DNA of 64,000 bases from Cognataquiflexum gelatinilyticum. GTDB lineage: Bacteria; Bacteroidota; Bacteroidia; Cytophagales; Cyclobacteriaceae. Each line of letters begins with the position of its first letter. The first letter of the stretch is position 1. This document shows positions 18,533 to 27,320 of this stretch, piece by piece. Made by a program: the position numbers and the translations under genes. The notes under the pieces were generated by a model that worked only from the letters and a program-made list of their open reading frames with translations, was not told where the DNA came from and ran no database searches. Where the stretch lies: positions 310,001 to 374,000 of the forward strand of contig NZ_JANAEZ010000001.1 in assembly GCF_024813435.1 (NCBI RefSeq). The letters run 5' to 3'.

Positions 18533-18725
18533 GGTTTCAAAAATTTATGGTTGAAAATGGACAAATGACAAATAATAGGTAAAACAAAATAATCCTTCTC
18601 TGAAACTAAGAGAACATGAACAAGTAATATTCGGTTTTAAGAAAAAACAACCTTGAATAAGCTGAATCTTAGTCTAACTTAAAGAAGGATCAAAAACTAC
18701 CCTTACTGTTTTTTTTACTCTTGAC

Positions 18726-19064
18726 TTATCGGGAATTCACTATAATTTTTGGATCAAATACAACTACTTCTGTGCTTCCCTCAGGTGTATAATGAATATC
18801 ATACTTTTGCTCAGAACCATCCTGTATAGTAGGGCTGATTGTTCCTCTCCAATGTCCTGAACTTCCAATAGGCGCAGGTTTTTCGCTAAAAACTTCAACC
18901 CCACCACTTTTAACAATATTGTTAATTTTTTGAACCTTAGAACCAGGATGGATACTCCAGGTTACTGTGTCTCCTCTTTGAACAATAGTATTTCCTTTAT
19001 CAGATAACCTCAAAGTTCCGTTGGGTTCAATTCCTTCAATTTTAATAGGTCTGTTTTGTGGCAT
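18726..19064 (-). CDS. Small beta-rich protein, paralogue B
   Basis: This 112-residue paralogue of the 18206-18532 product shares LSDKG, the GDTVTW region, GHWRGTISPTI and FDPKIIVNS. It has no signal peptide or membrane segment. A 193-bp gap separates it from paralogue A, so it may have its own transcript. Tandem retention suggests a shared role. Family unknown. Confidence 0.72.
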   Translation of the reverse strand: MPQNRPIKIEGIEPNGTLRLSDKGNTIVQRGDTVTWSIHPGSKVQKINNIVKSGGVEVFSEKPAPIGSSGHWRGTISPTIQDGSEQKYDIHYTPEGSTEVVVFDPKIIVNSR

Positions 19065-19353
19065 ATCTAAGATTAAATAAGTTAAGTGATGAATTTTAAA
19101 AACTTCTCTAGCAATTTAGAAAAATAATTGTAAATGCGTATTATTCAATAGGTTAATTTTGTATACAAATAGCCTAAAACATGGAGTAAAAATCATTTTT
19201 TTGAATTTTTTACCATTAAGCATACTACTAAAAAATAACACAATACTTTGCAAAAAAATAAAGTTTCCCTTCCAAAACTTTGTCTACAATGAATTGAACA
19301 AAAAGATCAAGACATATAGGTTTCTTTTTTTGATTTTAAGCAACCTACCTCAA

Positions 19354-19842
19354 TTACAGGTGTTGGTCCAGCAAAATCAAATTCCCGTCGGGATCTCTTA
19401 CCATCAAACTTGCCGGGCCGGAAGAATTCTCATCTGCTTCAGCATCCAATTTGACCCCTTTTGATTTCAAATGCTTTTGGATGGCTCTAATATCCTCAAA
19501 GGATTCAAGTTCGGCAGCATTCTCATCCCATCCGGGATTAAATGTCAGGATATTACCTTCAAACATTCCCTGAAAAAGTCCGATAAGTGTTTTTTCATTT
19601 TTCATGATGAGGTAATTTTGCTCCATAGAGCCCGCAAATTGTGTAAACCCAAGGTTTTCATAAAAAGCCTTGGAAGCCTGTAGGTCCTTGACACTCAGGC
19701 TGACTGAAAATGCACCTAGTTTCATATTTTCTAAAGTTTCGTCGTTGTTTATGTGGTTTGAAATTGACTCTGAAGGTTTTATCAGAAACCCAAAACAGAA
19801 GGCTGTTATTATTCCCAAGATATAGAAGCTTATTTTTTTCAT
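19354..19842 (-). CDS. VOC (glyoxalase/bleomycin-resistance) family protein with N-terminal anchor
   Basis: From the ATG at 19842 the protein has a hydrophobic N-terminus (MKKISFYILGIITAFCFGFL), a signal peptide or anchor, and then a VOC domain (GAFSVSLSVKDLQASKAFYE to RDPDGNLILLDQ). The paired beta-alpha-beta modules normally build a metal site, and the DGN near the end is typical. A longer frame to 19923 would overlap the upstream dehydrogenase end and begins at a non-ATG, so it was not chosen. Substrate unknown. Confidence 0.8.
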   Translation of the reverse strand: MKKISFYILGIITAFCFGFLIKPSESISNHINNDETLENMKLGAFSVSLSVKDLQASKAFYENLGFTQFAGSMEQNYLIMKNEKTLIGLFQGMFEGNILTFNPGWDENAAELESFEDIRAIQKHLKSKGVKLDAEADENSSGPASLMVRDPDGNLILLDQHL

Positions 19843-19909
19843 AGCAAATTGGTCAATATTCATATTAAAGATCTGAAAAAAAATGAAATATAAGGATTCC
19901 AAAAAACCC

Positions 19910-20872
19910 TTATCCAATGTCAATCACCACATTTCCGGTTTTCTCACCTTTCTCTACATATTTGGTGGCTTCAATGACTTGCGACAAAGGATACCGCCGG
20001 TCAATTACTGCCCGGTACTTCCCTGAATCGATCAGTTCTTTGAAAAAAACAATGTCTGACTTACTGTCTGTCACAATCGGGAATTTAACCTTTTTTCCAC
20101 CGAATAAAGGTGTCAATAGGGTCAGGAATACATTTTGGGCTAGGTATCCAAATTCTGTCGAAACATACACGCCCTTTGGCTTGAGTAATTTACGGCATTT
20201 GAAATAGGAACTTTTCCCCACCGCATCAAAGACAAAATCAAAGTCATTGCCTGCAAGTGTAAAGTCTGTTTTTGTGTAGTCGATGACTTCATCTGCTCCC
20301 AATGACTTGACAAGGCCCATACTCTTGGTATTACAAACTGCCGTCACCTGTGCCCCAAAGTATTTGGCCAACTGCACTCCAGCTATCCCAATTGACCCTG
20401 AGGCACCATTGATGAGGATTTTTTGAGATTTGGTGTAATCGAGATTTTTGAGGAATCCATTTGCAAGCATCAATCCATCACAAACTGCTGCCGCTTCCTC
20501 AAAGGAAAAGTTCACAGGTTTGATAGCTATGGAACCTGACTCAGGAACACAGATATATTCGGCATGTGCCCCGAATTTTTTGGTACTTAATCCAAAGACT
20601 TCATCACCTGTTTTAAAGTTACTGACTTTGGAACCAACAGACTCCACTGTTCCCGCAAATTCTGATCCCAGTATTTTTACTTTAGGTTCAAAAAAGCCAT
20701 TAAACAATCGGATGATAAAGTAATCCGGCTTTCTAAATCCGCAATCTGTTCTATTGACTGTGGTAGCATGGACTTTTACCAAAACCTCAGTGTCTTTCGG
20801 AACCGGTTTTGGAACTTCCATCAGTTGTAGGACATCAGGTGTTCCATATTTGGAATTAACAATGGCTTTCAT
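19910..20872 (-). CDS. NAD(P)-dependent alcohol dehydrogenase / quinone oxidoreductase family protein
   Basis: This 320-residue MDR-superfamily enzyme has an N-terminal GroES-like part (KPVPKDTEVLVKVHATTVN) and an NAD(P)-binding motif (INGASGSIGIAGVQLAKYFG; AxxGxxG type). The cysteine and histidine zinc ligands of classical alcohol dehydrogenases are not apparent, so it fits zinc-independent quinone oxidoreductases. It is a close paralogue of the next gene upstream, which implies tandem duplication. Confidence 0.9.
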   Translation of the reverse strand: MKAIVNSKYGTPDVLQLMEVPKPVPKDTEVLVKVHATTVNRTDCGFRKPDYFIIRLFNGFFEPKVKILGSEFAGTVESVGSKVSNFKTGDEVFGLSTKKFGAHAEYICVPESGSIAIKPVNFSFEEAAAVCDGLMLANGFLKNLDYTKSQKILINGASGSIGIAGVQLAKYFGAQVTAVCNTKSMGLVKSLGADEVIDYTKTDFTLAGNDFDFVFDAVGKSSYFKCRKLLKPKGVYVSTEFGYLAQNVFLTLLTPLFGGKKVKFPIVTDSKSDIVFFKELIDSGKYRAVIDRRYPLSQVIEATKYVEKGEKTGNVVIDIG

Positions 20873-20914
20873 TGGAAGAGATTAGGAGAAAATTGACTGA
20901 AGAAACGGTTATTT

Positions 20915-21877
20915 CTATAAAAGGTTAATGGTCACAGTCCCTGTTTTTTGACCTGTTTCGACATAAGCATATGCTTTGGAAATATCATCGAATGAATATT
21001 CTCTGTCTATAAGTGGCATGAACTTTCCTTCTTCCATCATTTTCTTCATCAAAGCCAAACTGGTTTTAATGTCGGAAGGAAAAGGGAATTTGACTTGCTT
21101 TCCTCCCATCAAAGGCGTGACAAGTGCTAAGATTGGATTTTGATTTTTTGGTCCCAACTCCGAGGAAATGTAGATCCCTTTAGGCTTCAGAATTGGTTTG
21201 CATTTTCCAAAACTGCTTTTACCTACAGCGTCAAAAACATAATCAAAAGTTTCCCCGATTAGTGTGAAATCTTCCTTTTCGTAGTCAATGACTTTATCTA
21301 CTCCCAAAGAACTGATCAGTCCCAAGTTTTTATATGTGCAGGTAGCCGTTACATGGAGACCTTGATACTTCAACAGCTGCACCATAGCCGACCCGATGGC
21401 ACCGCTTGCACCATTGACAAAAGCCCTTTGTCCCTTTTCTAACTTGACCTTGTTGATAAAATTGATGGCATAATGGGCACCTTCTATACTTGCTGCAGCT
21501 TGTTGGAAGCTTACGTTTTTTGACATGTGGCTTATGAATTTCTCTGTTTTGCAGACAAGGTATTCTGCCTGAGAACTCATTCCCTGATCAGTAAAGCCAA
21601 AAATCCGATCACCGATTTTAAAGCCCTTTACAGAATTTCCAAGCCCCTCTACCATTCCTGCAAAATCTGTCCCCAGAATAGGATTACTTGGCTTGGTCAA
21701 TCCTGTGAAAAATCTCATGATAAAAGGATGGGCTCGGAGAATCGCACAATCTGTTCTGTTTACTGTCGTGGCATGAACCCTAACAAGTACCTCGTCATCA
21801 TTTGGAATGGGTTTAGGAATTTCCTTGACCTGAATCAGTTCAGGGGGTCCATATTGATAATATACAGCAGCTTTCAT
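20915..21877 (-). CDS. NAD(P)-dependent alcohol dehydrogenase / quinone oxidoreductase, tandem paralogue
   Basis: The product shares the layout and many blocks with the 19910-20872 enzyme: HATTVNRTDC near the start, the NGASGAIGSAMVQLLKY nucleotide-binding motif, FDYVFDAVGKSSFGKC, and the C-terminal VETGQKTGTVTI. It lacks obvious structural-zinc cysteines. The preferred start is the ATG at 21877 (MKAAVYYQYGPPE), matching the paralogue; an ATG at 21892 would add five residues. A 42-bp gap separates the two copies, so they are probably co-transcribed. Confidence 0.9.
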   Translation of the reverse strand: MKAAVYYQYGPPELIQVKEIPKPIPNDDEVLVRVHATTVNRTDCAILRAHPFIMRFFTGLTKPSNPILGTDFAGMVEGLGNSVKGFKIGDRIFGFTDQGMSSQAEYLVCKTEKFISHMSKNVSFQQAAASIEGAHYAINFINKVKLEKGQRAFVNGASGAIGSAMVQLLKYQGLHVTATCTYKNLGLISSLGVDKVIDYEKEDFTLIGETFDYVFDAVGKSSFGKCKPILKPKGIYISSELGPKNQNPILALVTPLMGGKQVKFPFPSDIKTSLALMKKMMEEGKFMPLIDREYSFDDISKAYAYVETGQKTGTVTINLL

Positions 21878-21916
21878 ATTGGTCATTTGCATAAACCGGA
21901 TGGATAAAAGATCAAA

Positions 21917-22381
21917 TCAGGGTGTCAAAACCACATCTAGTTGCCTTCCTTCTTTGGCTGCCTTGGCATCCAACGTAGTACCAAATCCAACTCCGATCGC
22001 CATTCCAATCGGAAGACCTAAGCCCAGCAAGCCCAAATTGCCAATGGAAATCCCAAATGCAACACCGAGAGGAACTCCAAAAGTTGACATGCCCAGGACA
22101 AGCCACAGGTTACGGTAATGGTTCTTTACCACAAGCTTTGACTCCTTTTCAATCACCTTTAACACATTGCTTTGTGATTTGGTGAGGGCCTTGGCGAAGT
22201 CTTTTTCAGAAATAGAGATGGAATTGATGTTTTGGATTTCATCATTGATGGTTTCCACCTCCTTTTCAGAAAGTTTTCTTTTGCTTAATTCATCGATAAG
22301 GGCAGAAAAATAACCTATCTTCTTGTTGAGTTTTTCATTTGATATAAACTCTGGCCTTTCGTTAAGGGTGTTTAGGGACAT
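21917..22381 (-). CDS. Hypothetical membrane protein with glycine-rich transmembrane hairpin
   Basis: The first 90 residues of this 154-residue protein are charged and helical, probably a coiled coil (LNKKIGYFSALIDELSKRK). Two glycine-rich hydrophobic segments follow (LWLVLGMSTFGVPLGVAFGI, then LGLLGLGLPIGMAIGVGFG). GxxxG spacing suggests tight helix packing in the inner membrane. I do not recognise the family. It lies 40 bp from the dehydrogenase paralogues on the same strand. Confidence 0.7.
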   Translation of the reverse strand: MSLNTLNERPEFISNEKLNKKIGYFSALIDELSKRKLSEKEVETINDEIQNINSISISEKDFAKALTKSQSNVLKVIEKESKLVVKNHYRNLWLVLGMSTFGVPLGVAFGISIGNLGLLGLGLPIGMAIGVGFGTTLDAKAAKEGRQLDVVLTP

Positions 22382-22586
22382 GTGGTTTATGGTTAAATTA
22401 AAAAGAAGATGAATATATAAACAAAGGCTAAATTATCACACCTAGTTTCATTCAAATTGAAAAGAGACTCAAAGCAGGGACAGTTTCAGATTCAAAGGTT
22501 TTTTAAAAATGCTTAGAACAACTTTTTCATTTTATGGTTTCTTACAAATAAGCTTTGGTTAAATTTAAATCCAAATCAAAAATAGA

Positions 22587-23219
22587 ATGACAAAGAATCT
22601 TGCTGCCGGATTATTATTGTTGCTTTTTATGGGGATTGTGCCTGTTTCCTGTATAGACCAATGCAACGGTCCCTGTGGATGCAATCCAGTATTTGAAACA
22701 GAAGATTTCGCCATCACCACTTTTTCAATAGAAACGCTGTTCCGTGCTGATAAGAATTTTGCCTTTGATCCAAACCGGTACTATTTCCATCAGACTTTAT
22801 ACAAGGCATTTTGGGTCTCAGGACTGAAGCCTGTCAGCGAAATCAAAAGCCAAGAAAAGGTTTCTTTCTTTTTGAATACAGCCTATGCCTGCAGCCCACC
22901 TGAATCTTACTCCATTGAAACGCTGAGGTCAATCAGGATCATCAATAAAAAAAATCTTATTGTCAATGAAAACGAAACCTTGGAGGAAGGCGCTGTGATC
23001 AATGAAAAATTCGTCCTTACCCAGAATTTTCAGCAGGAATATAACCTGAACGATTTCATCAGCAACAGACACAGATTCCTCAAGAATGAGCGGCTTTACC
23101 TCAAATTTGTCGGCGTACCTTCCGGGAACATCGAACTTACTTTTGATTTGGAAATTGAATTGGACAATGGTGTCGTCTACAGGTTTGACAATGAAACCAT
23201 GAAAGTCAATGGCGGCTAA
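22587..23219 (+). CDS. Hypothetical lipoprotein
   Basis: A signal peptide with lipobox (IVPVSCIDQCNGPCGC) gives a lipidated Cys near residue 22, followed at once by four more Cys within 12 residues. The rest of the 210 residues is beta-rich and ends in a sandwich-like IELTFDLEIELDNG. It may belong to a Bacteroidota DUF family of secreted proteins (DUF5034-like was considered), but I cannot confirm that. It is transcribed alone. Confidence 0.72.
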   Translation: MTKNLAAGLLLLLFMGIVPVSCIDQCNGPCGCNPVFETEDFAITTFSIETLFRADKNFAFDPNRYYFHQTLYKAFWVSGLKPVSEIKSQEKVSFFLNTAYACSPPESYSIETLRSIRIINKKNLIVNENETLEEGAVINEKFVLTQNFQQEYNLNDFISNRHRFLKNERLYLKFVGVPSGNIELTFDLEIELDNGVVYRFDNETMKVNGG

Positions 23220-23240
23220 GATTCTCAATTTTAGCCATTG
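23206..23240. terminator. Possible shared terminator between convergent genes
   Basis: TCAATGGC(gg)TAA pairs with TTAGCCATTGA, an 11-bp stem with a 2-nt bulge spanning the stop codon at 23217-23219. There is no long T run, so the call is weak. Confidence 0.35.
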
Positions 23241-23255
23241 AACCTTCTGAGGTGA

Positions 23256-24068
23256 CTATCCCAAGAAAGCTACAATCCTGTCCACTACTTTTTGATCACG
23301 CAAAATCCTGAAGTGGCCGGTTCCCTCAAGGACTTCCAAAGTCGAAGCTTTCCAGTTTAGATGTACTGCCTTGGATTGGGAAAGAGGTACAATCCTGTCA
23401 TTTTTATCCTGAAGGATCAACCCTTTTGCTACGTTAATCTTTTTGACAAACAAAGAAACATTCAACTCACTCACTTCCATCCCGGTTTCTTTCTTTAACC
23501 TTTGTATCAGTTTTCTTTTTACATTTTCAGAAATCCCCATCTGTTTTGCAACATGGTCAATCCTCTCAGAAAACTTATCAGGGGCAGTAAGCAAGACATA
23601 TCTTTCGATCCGGATGTCGGGATTGGTACTCAGTGAATATGTAGTGGCTACCCCTCCAAAGGAATGGCTGACCAACTTGGTCACCTCAAACTTTCTGATC
23701 ATCTCTCCCACCAATTTGGTGAATTCCATCAGACTTGTCGGACCTTTGGAACTGTTGCCATGTGAGGGACCGTCAAAGGCAAAGACGGTGTAATCTGCAC
23801 GCAACAGACCCTCTATGATTTCAGCAAAATTCCCGGACTGACCTTCCCATCCATGGATCAAAAGGACTTTTTTGGAGCCACTTCCCCATTTGTATGTTTG
23901 GATCAAAAATCCGTTGAAATGGATTTGTTCTTTTTCTGCCCTTTCCAGAATTTCGATTTCATGTGCGCGTAGCCTCTTGATCTGTGGGTTGGTAAGTGCC
24001 TGATATGCCCGTCCTACGACCATGTTTGGCAATAAGACCGAGGCGATCTGCAACAAAAGTTTTTTCAT
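23256..24068 (-). CDS. Alpha/beta hydrolase
   Basis: The N-terminus of this 270-residue protein is hydrophobic (KKLLLQIASVLLPNMVVGRA). The alpha/beta hydrolase core shows LLIHGWEG (oxyanion region), nucleophile S136 in SHSFGG (first Gly of GxSxG replaced by Ser), an acid in LQDKNDRIVP and a C-terminal His in GTGHFRIL. Substrate unknown. The ATG overlaps the stop of the flavin amine oxidase gene by 4 bp, so the two form an operon. Confidence 0.9.
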   Translation of the reverse strand: MKKLLLQIASVLLPNMVVGRAYQALTNPQIKRLRAHEIEILERAEKEQIHFNGFLIQTYKWGSGSKKVLLIHGWEGQSGNFAEIIEGLLRADYTVFAFDGPSHGNSSKGPTSLMEFTKLVGEMIRKFEVTKLVSHSFGGVATTYSLSTNPDIRIERYVLLTAPDKFSERIDHVAKQMGISENVKRKLIQRLKKETGMEVSELNVSLFVKKINVAKGLILQDKNDRIVPLSQSKAVHLNWKASTLEVLEGTGHFRILRDQKVVDRIVAFLG

Positions 24069-25123
24069 AAGATTTGGCTGAATAAATTTTCTGAGACCAC
24101 ATGGGCTGCCTTTACCGCACCGTCCATATAACCACCATAGGTTTTGGCAGTCTCAGCTCCACACAAAAAGAGCTTGCCTTCCATAAAAGAGCCATTGAAA
24201 ATCGGATGGCCGTTGTTCTGATGAGGAAGCAAAAACCCATCTTGGGGAGACTTGACGTATTTGTCATCCCAGATTTTATCGGTGTAGCTGAGGAATTCTG
24301 CCGCTTCGTGCCCGTAGTATTGTACAAGTTGTTGGATGACCCTCTTCTTTCTCTCCTCGAGACTAAAATGAGATGCGCTGCCGTTCAGGAATCCTTTGAG
24401 TGCAAACTTTGACTCCTCAAAATCAGTGTGGTCATATATTTCAGTTGCCAGTCCTGATTGGCTGTAAACATTCCCTGAAAATCCTTTTTCTCTCCAAAAT
24501 GGGGAAGCATATTCCACAGCAAATTTTACCGAACCACTCATCCAAGTCTGAACGTTTTGAAGGATTTCGGAAGCTTCTTTGGGCAGCTCAGGATGTACCT
24601 TGATGCCGTAGGCAAAAATCCTAGGAGGCATCGCGACCACAAGATGATGACAAAGGTATTCCTTTCCATTTTGGTCCATCAGTATGAGTTGATCATTGTC
24701 TTCGCTTATTTCAAGAATGTGCATGTTGAGGATGATGTTTTCCTCTCTTACATATTTTGCCAAAGCGGAGATCAGAGACGAAGTACCACCCTGAACCCTG
24801 TAGGAAGAAGACTCTGAAGCCGGGATATAATATTGATGGGGAGGCTCAAAGGACATGGTCTCAAACAAGGCGATGCCCTCTTCTTTTTGCTTGAAAAAGC
24901 CGATTTCCAACTCCTGAAGTAGCTTCAAAAGATGTACATGGACATCACCAAACCAAGTCGCCCCCATTTCCATGGGAGTACCCGCTTTTCCGAATACAGT
25001 TTGAATCCTTCCCCCAATCCTATCTTGTGCTTCCAATACTTTACAAAAAATCCCCCGTTTCCGAAGGTTATATGCAACAGTAAGCCCACTCAGTCCAGCT
25101 CCGATAACGATGATTTCACGCAT
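24065..25123 (-). CDS. Flavin-dependent amine oxidase family protein
   Basis: The 352-residue protein starts directly with the FAD-binding fold (IVIGAGLSGLTVAYNLRKRG, GxGxxG at 8-13), followed by EAQDRIGGR, the typical amine-oxidase RxGGR motif. The C-terminal LFLCGAETAKTYGGYMDGA binds FAD. Such enzymes oxidise amines, polyunsaturated chains or carotenoid-like compounds. An upstream extension to 25204 is hydrophobic-poor and lies outside the domain, so the ATG at 25123 was chosen. It overlaps the hydrolase gene downstream. Confidence 0.9.
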   Translation of the reverse strand: MREIIVIGAGLSGLTVAYNLRKRGIFCKVLEAQDRIGGRIQTVFGKAGTPMEMGATWFGDVHVHLLKLLQELEIGFFKQKEEGIALFETMSFEPPHQYYIPASESSSYRVQGGTSSLISALAKYVREENIILNMHILEISEDNDQLILMDQNGKEYLCHHLVVAMPPRIFAYGIKVHPELPKEASEILQNVQTWMSGSVKFAVEYASPFWREKGFSGNVYSQSGLATEIYDHTDFEESKFALKGFLNGSASHFSLEERKKRVIQQLVQYYGHEAAEFLSYTDKIWDDKYVKSPQDGFLLPHQNNGHPIFNGSFMEGKLFLCGAETAKTYGGYMDGAVKAAHVVSENLFSQIL

Positions 25124-25247
25124 TTTCTGATGTTTTCCTAAAGGTAATCCAATCCATAAAGAACAAACATAGAAACTCAACTTTGTATCTGAAAATCCCG
25201 GCATCCTTCAAGCAATCAAACTTTATTCGAATTCATACCCTTTTTGT

Positions 25248-25811
25248 TTAATCTACCATTTCAGCCCTCATTTTCAGTTCTCGTAGCCAAACATCATGGA
25301 GATTGTGGAGCTTTTTACCCTGAAAAGTCTTCTCAAAAAATGTCAGCCAACCGTTTTGCGCCTCTTCTGTGATGACTTTGCACCCTTCAGCTGTAGGTAC
25401 GATCAGCCAAACATGGTATCCCTGAATACTTTTGATCTTGGATTCCCAAGCCAGCAGCCTGTTAGGTTCAAATTCTTTGATGGTGGTGTTTGGGAATTTC
25501 AATCCCATCGTTTCCCAGTTGAATTGGGAATCAGCTTGGAGAACTTTGTCCGACGGATTGACAAACGAGACATTTTTGGCGCCTTCGTACCAAGATTCCC
25601 ATGTCAAGGCATCAATCAGGATATTCCATACCACTTCGGGCGGGGCTGAAATCTCGATTTCATTGTGAACAAAAAACTTACTTTTTCCAGGTTCAAATTC
25701 GGTCGGCCACGAAATCAGAGGGGTTCGGTTTTTTAGATCTTCTTTTTGCCCAAAGGCTTCGATGCCTAAAGCGAATGCAAAAAGAGAAGTCAGGATAAGG
25801 TATTTATTCAT
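25248..25811 (-). CDS. Secreted SRPBCC (START-like) domain protein
   Basis: A signal peptide (KYLILTSLFAFALGIEAFGQ) precedes an SRPBCC/polyketide-cyclase-like domain with the family start EIEISAPPEVVWNILID, then LTWESWYEGAKNV and a C-terminal amphipathic helix. The fold forms a hydrophobic pocket for lipids or aromatic ligands. At 187 residues including the signal it is a typical single-domain member, here likely periplasmic. A perfect -7 element lies upstream at 25834-25841. Confidence 0.85.
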   Translation of the reverse strand: MNKYLILTSLFAFALGIEAFGQKEDLKNRTPLISWPTEFEPGKSKFFVHNEIEISAPPEVVWNILIDALTWESWYEGAKNVSFVNPSDKVLQADSQFNWETMGLKFPNTTIKEFEPNRLLAWESKIKSIQGYHVWLIVPTAEGCKVITEEAQNGWLTFFEKTFQGKKLHNLHDVWLRELKMRAEMVD

Positions 25812-25833
25812 TTGTCTGTCATTTATTACAGCG

Positions 25834-25841
25834 CAAACTTA
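25834..25841 (-). promoter_or_regulatory. Bacteroidota -7 promoter element (TAAGTTTG) of the SRPBCC gene
   Basis: The minus strand reads TAAGTTTG, an exact TAnnTTTG match. Transcription would begin about 7 bases on, giving a leader of roughly 15 nt before the ATG at 25811. No clear -33 element at standard spacing. Confidence 0.45.
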
Positions 25842-25874
25842 CTTCCTATCTTAGCTCGAAACGATAACAAATGT

Positions 25875-26462
25875 TTAGACTTTTTGGCTGTCTGCTTTTT
25901 TCAACCTGCTGAGATGAACCGGGGTGATGCCCAAATAAGAAGCGATCATATGCTGCGGAACTCGGTTGTGAATACCGGGAAAAACCTCTGAAATGCTGTC
26001 ATACCTTTCTTTGGAAGTTCGCGAATACATATTTCTCACCCTTGTATCTTGGTAGACAAAATAAAATTCAGCAATCAACCTGCCCATCTTTTGGCCTTCT
26101 TTAAGGTTCTCATAACCCCAATAAACTGCCTCTCGGGGCAATACCACAACTGTGGTTTCTTCCAATGCCTGCAAGGTGTAGATAGAATCTTGGTTGGTCA
26201 AAAAGCTGGTGTAATCGGCAATGAACTGGTTTTCCATCGCAAAGTGGACGGTATGTTCTGTTCCTGCATGGTCGGTGACTACTACCCTGACAATCCCTTT
26301 TACGATAAAAAAGATCTCATTGGGAACAGTTCCGGGGGCTGATAGGATCTCCTGTCTTTTGAATGTTTTGGAAAAAGTTTTTCCTAGAAACACCTCCAAT
26401 TCCTGTTCCGAAATGTCAATCATTTGCCGCATTGCCTGCCTTAGATTTTCCATTGACTGCAT
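25875..26462 (-). CDS. Crp/Fnr family transcriptional regulator (short Bacteroidota type)
   Basis: The product has a cyclic-nucleotide-binding-like barrel (SAPGTVPNEIFFIVKGIVRV) and a short C-terminal helix-turn-helix ending MIASYLGITPVHLSRLKK. The ATG at 26462 was chosen; a TTG 12 bp upstream and an ATG at 26453 are alternatives. The ligand is unknown; residues of a cAMP phosphate cassette are not evident. It is one of five such regulators within 24 kb, four of them sharing the IASYLGIT ending. Confidence 0.9.
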   Translation of the reverse strand: MQSMENLRQAMRQMIDISEQELEVFLGKTFSKTFKRQEILSAPGTVPNEIFFIVKGIVRVVVTDHAGTEHTVHFAMENQFIADYTSFLTNQDSIYTLQALEETTVVVLPREAVYWGYENLKEGQKMGRLIAEFYFVYQDTRVRNMYSRTSKERYDSISEVFPGIHNRVPQHMIASYLGITPVHLSRLKKADSQKV

Positions 26463-26544
26463 GATTTTGCCCAAGATGATAAAGGAACAAAAATTTCTTA
26501 AATTAGTTTTTAGCGTTTAATCCGGATTTTGAATTTGGGGTTGG

Positions 26545-26797
26545 GAGAACAATCGTGTCGTCTAAAAGCTGACAGCGAGAACCAAAATGGTGAGACCGGT
26601 CACCAAAAAGGCGAGAAGTGTCACCTCTGATGAGACAACTGTCAGCAAAAAGGCGACTCGGGTAGAAAATGAAGTGGATGGGGTACTTCAGAAGTACCCC
26701 CCTCCACTAGGAATTACCTCTGAAGAATAAATTATTTTTACCTCCCGGTTCTCGGGAATGGCATTTCAGCAGCTTGGGAAGATTACTGGATTTTTTA
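26545..26797. repeat. 21-nt-period repeat element, copy A
   Basis: Five uninterrupted 21-nt units run from 26560 to 26664, each like ACCAAAAAGGCGAGACGGGTC, followed by a related unit starting GAAAATGAAGTGGA at 26665. An inverted pair GGGGTACTTC/GAAGTACCCC lies at 26680-26700, then a tail with CGGTTCTCGGGAATGGCA. The left flank GGGAGAAC and the tail GGTTCTC form a short inverted repeat around the array. The second copy at 42188-42616 has 13 units and the same order of parts. The region between the flanking genes (26475-26878) holds no other gene. Confidence 0.8.
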
Positions 26798-26878
26798 TTC
26801 CACTGACTTCAGTCTTAGAAAATAAATGCGTGGAATTAGATGTTGATAGCTATCGCCACCACCTAGTGGGGAATACTA

Positions 26879-27160
26879 TTAATGTTTTATCTCCACACCT
26901 TTCCAAAAAGCGACATAGCCTTTGATTTCTTTGGCAGCTGACTTCGGTTCGGGATAAAACCACGCAGCATCTTTGTTTGCCTCGTCGTCAACTTCAATGG
27001 TGTAATAAGAAGCTATCCCTTTCCAAGGACAGGTTGAATGGGTTATGGAGGATTTGAAAAATTCCTTCTTGATGCTGTCAGCAGGAAAATAATGATTTCC
27101 CTCAATTTGAATTGTTTTATCGCTTTCAGCTAAAATTTGGTTTTTCCAGAAGGCCTTCAT
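26879..27160 (-). CDS. DUF427 domain-containing protein
   Basis: At 93 residues it is a standard single DUF427 protein. Recognisable blocks are ESDKTIQIEGNHYFPADSI, the signature CPWKGIASYYTIEVDD, and the end GYVAFWKGVEI. The family forms a small barrel of unknown biochemical function, often near stress or central metabolism genes. The gene has no obvious operon partner. Confidence 0.92.
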   Translation of the reverse strand: MKAFWKNQILAESDKTIQIEGNHYFPADSIKKEFFKSSITHSTCPWKGIASYYTIEVDDEANKDAAWFYPEPKSAAKEIKGYVAFWKGVEIKH

Positions 27161-27320
27161 GATCGTATTTTTATGATTAGTAATTTATTGATTTAAAAGT
27201 TTTTGTAATGTTTGATTATAAGACCCATTTGAACATAAAAGTTCAGCCAATCCATCTGTCAATCATGTAAACAAAGGATAAGGTTGCTGTTATTTTTAAC
27301 AAAATGAATTAATTTGGATC

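Noticed and set aside
24112..25141. Plus-strand open frames inside the amine oxidase and hydrolase genes
   Set aside because: They are mirrored by strong minus-strand domains with FAD and alpha/beta-hydrolase motifs and lack signatures of their own.
26560..26685. Repeat array read as a protein of K-K-x-x-R-V-T heptads
   Set aside because: In copy A the frame meets TAA in its first unit, and in copy B TAA stops occur in units 1 and 9. No start codon context or promoter is seen, so the array was treated as a DNA or RNA element.
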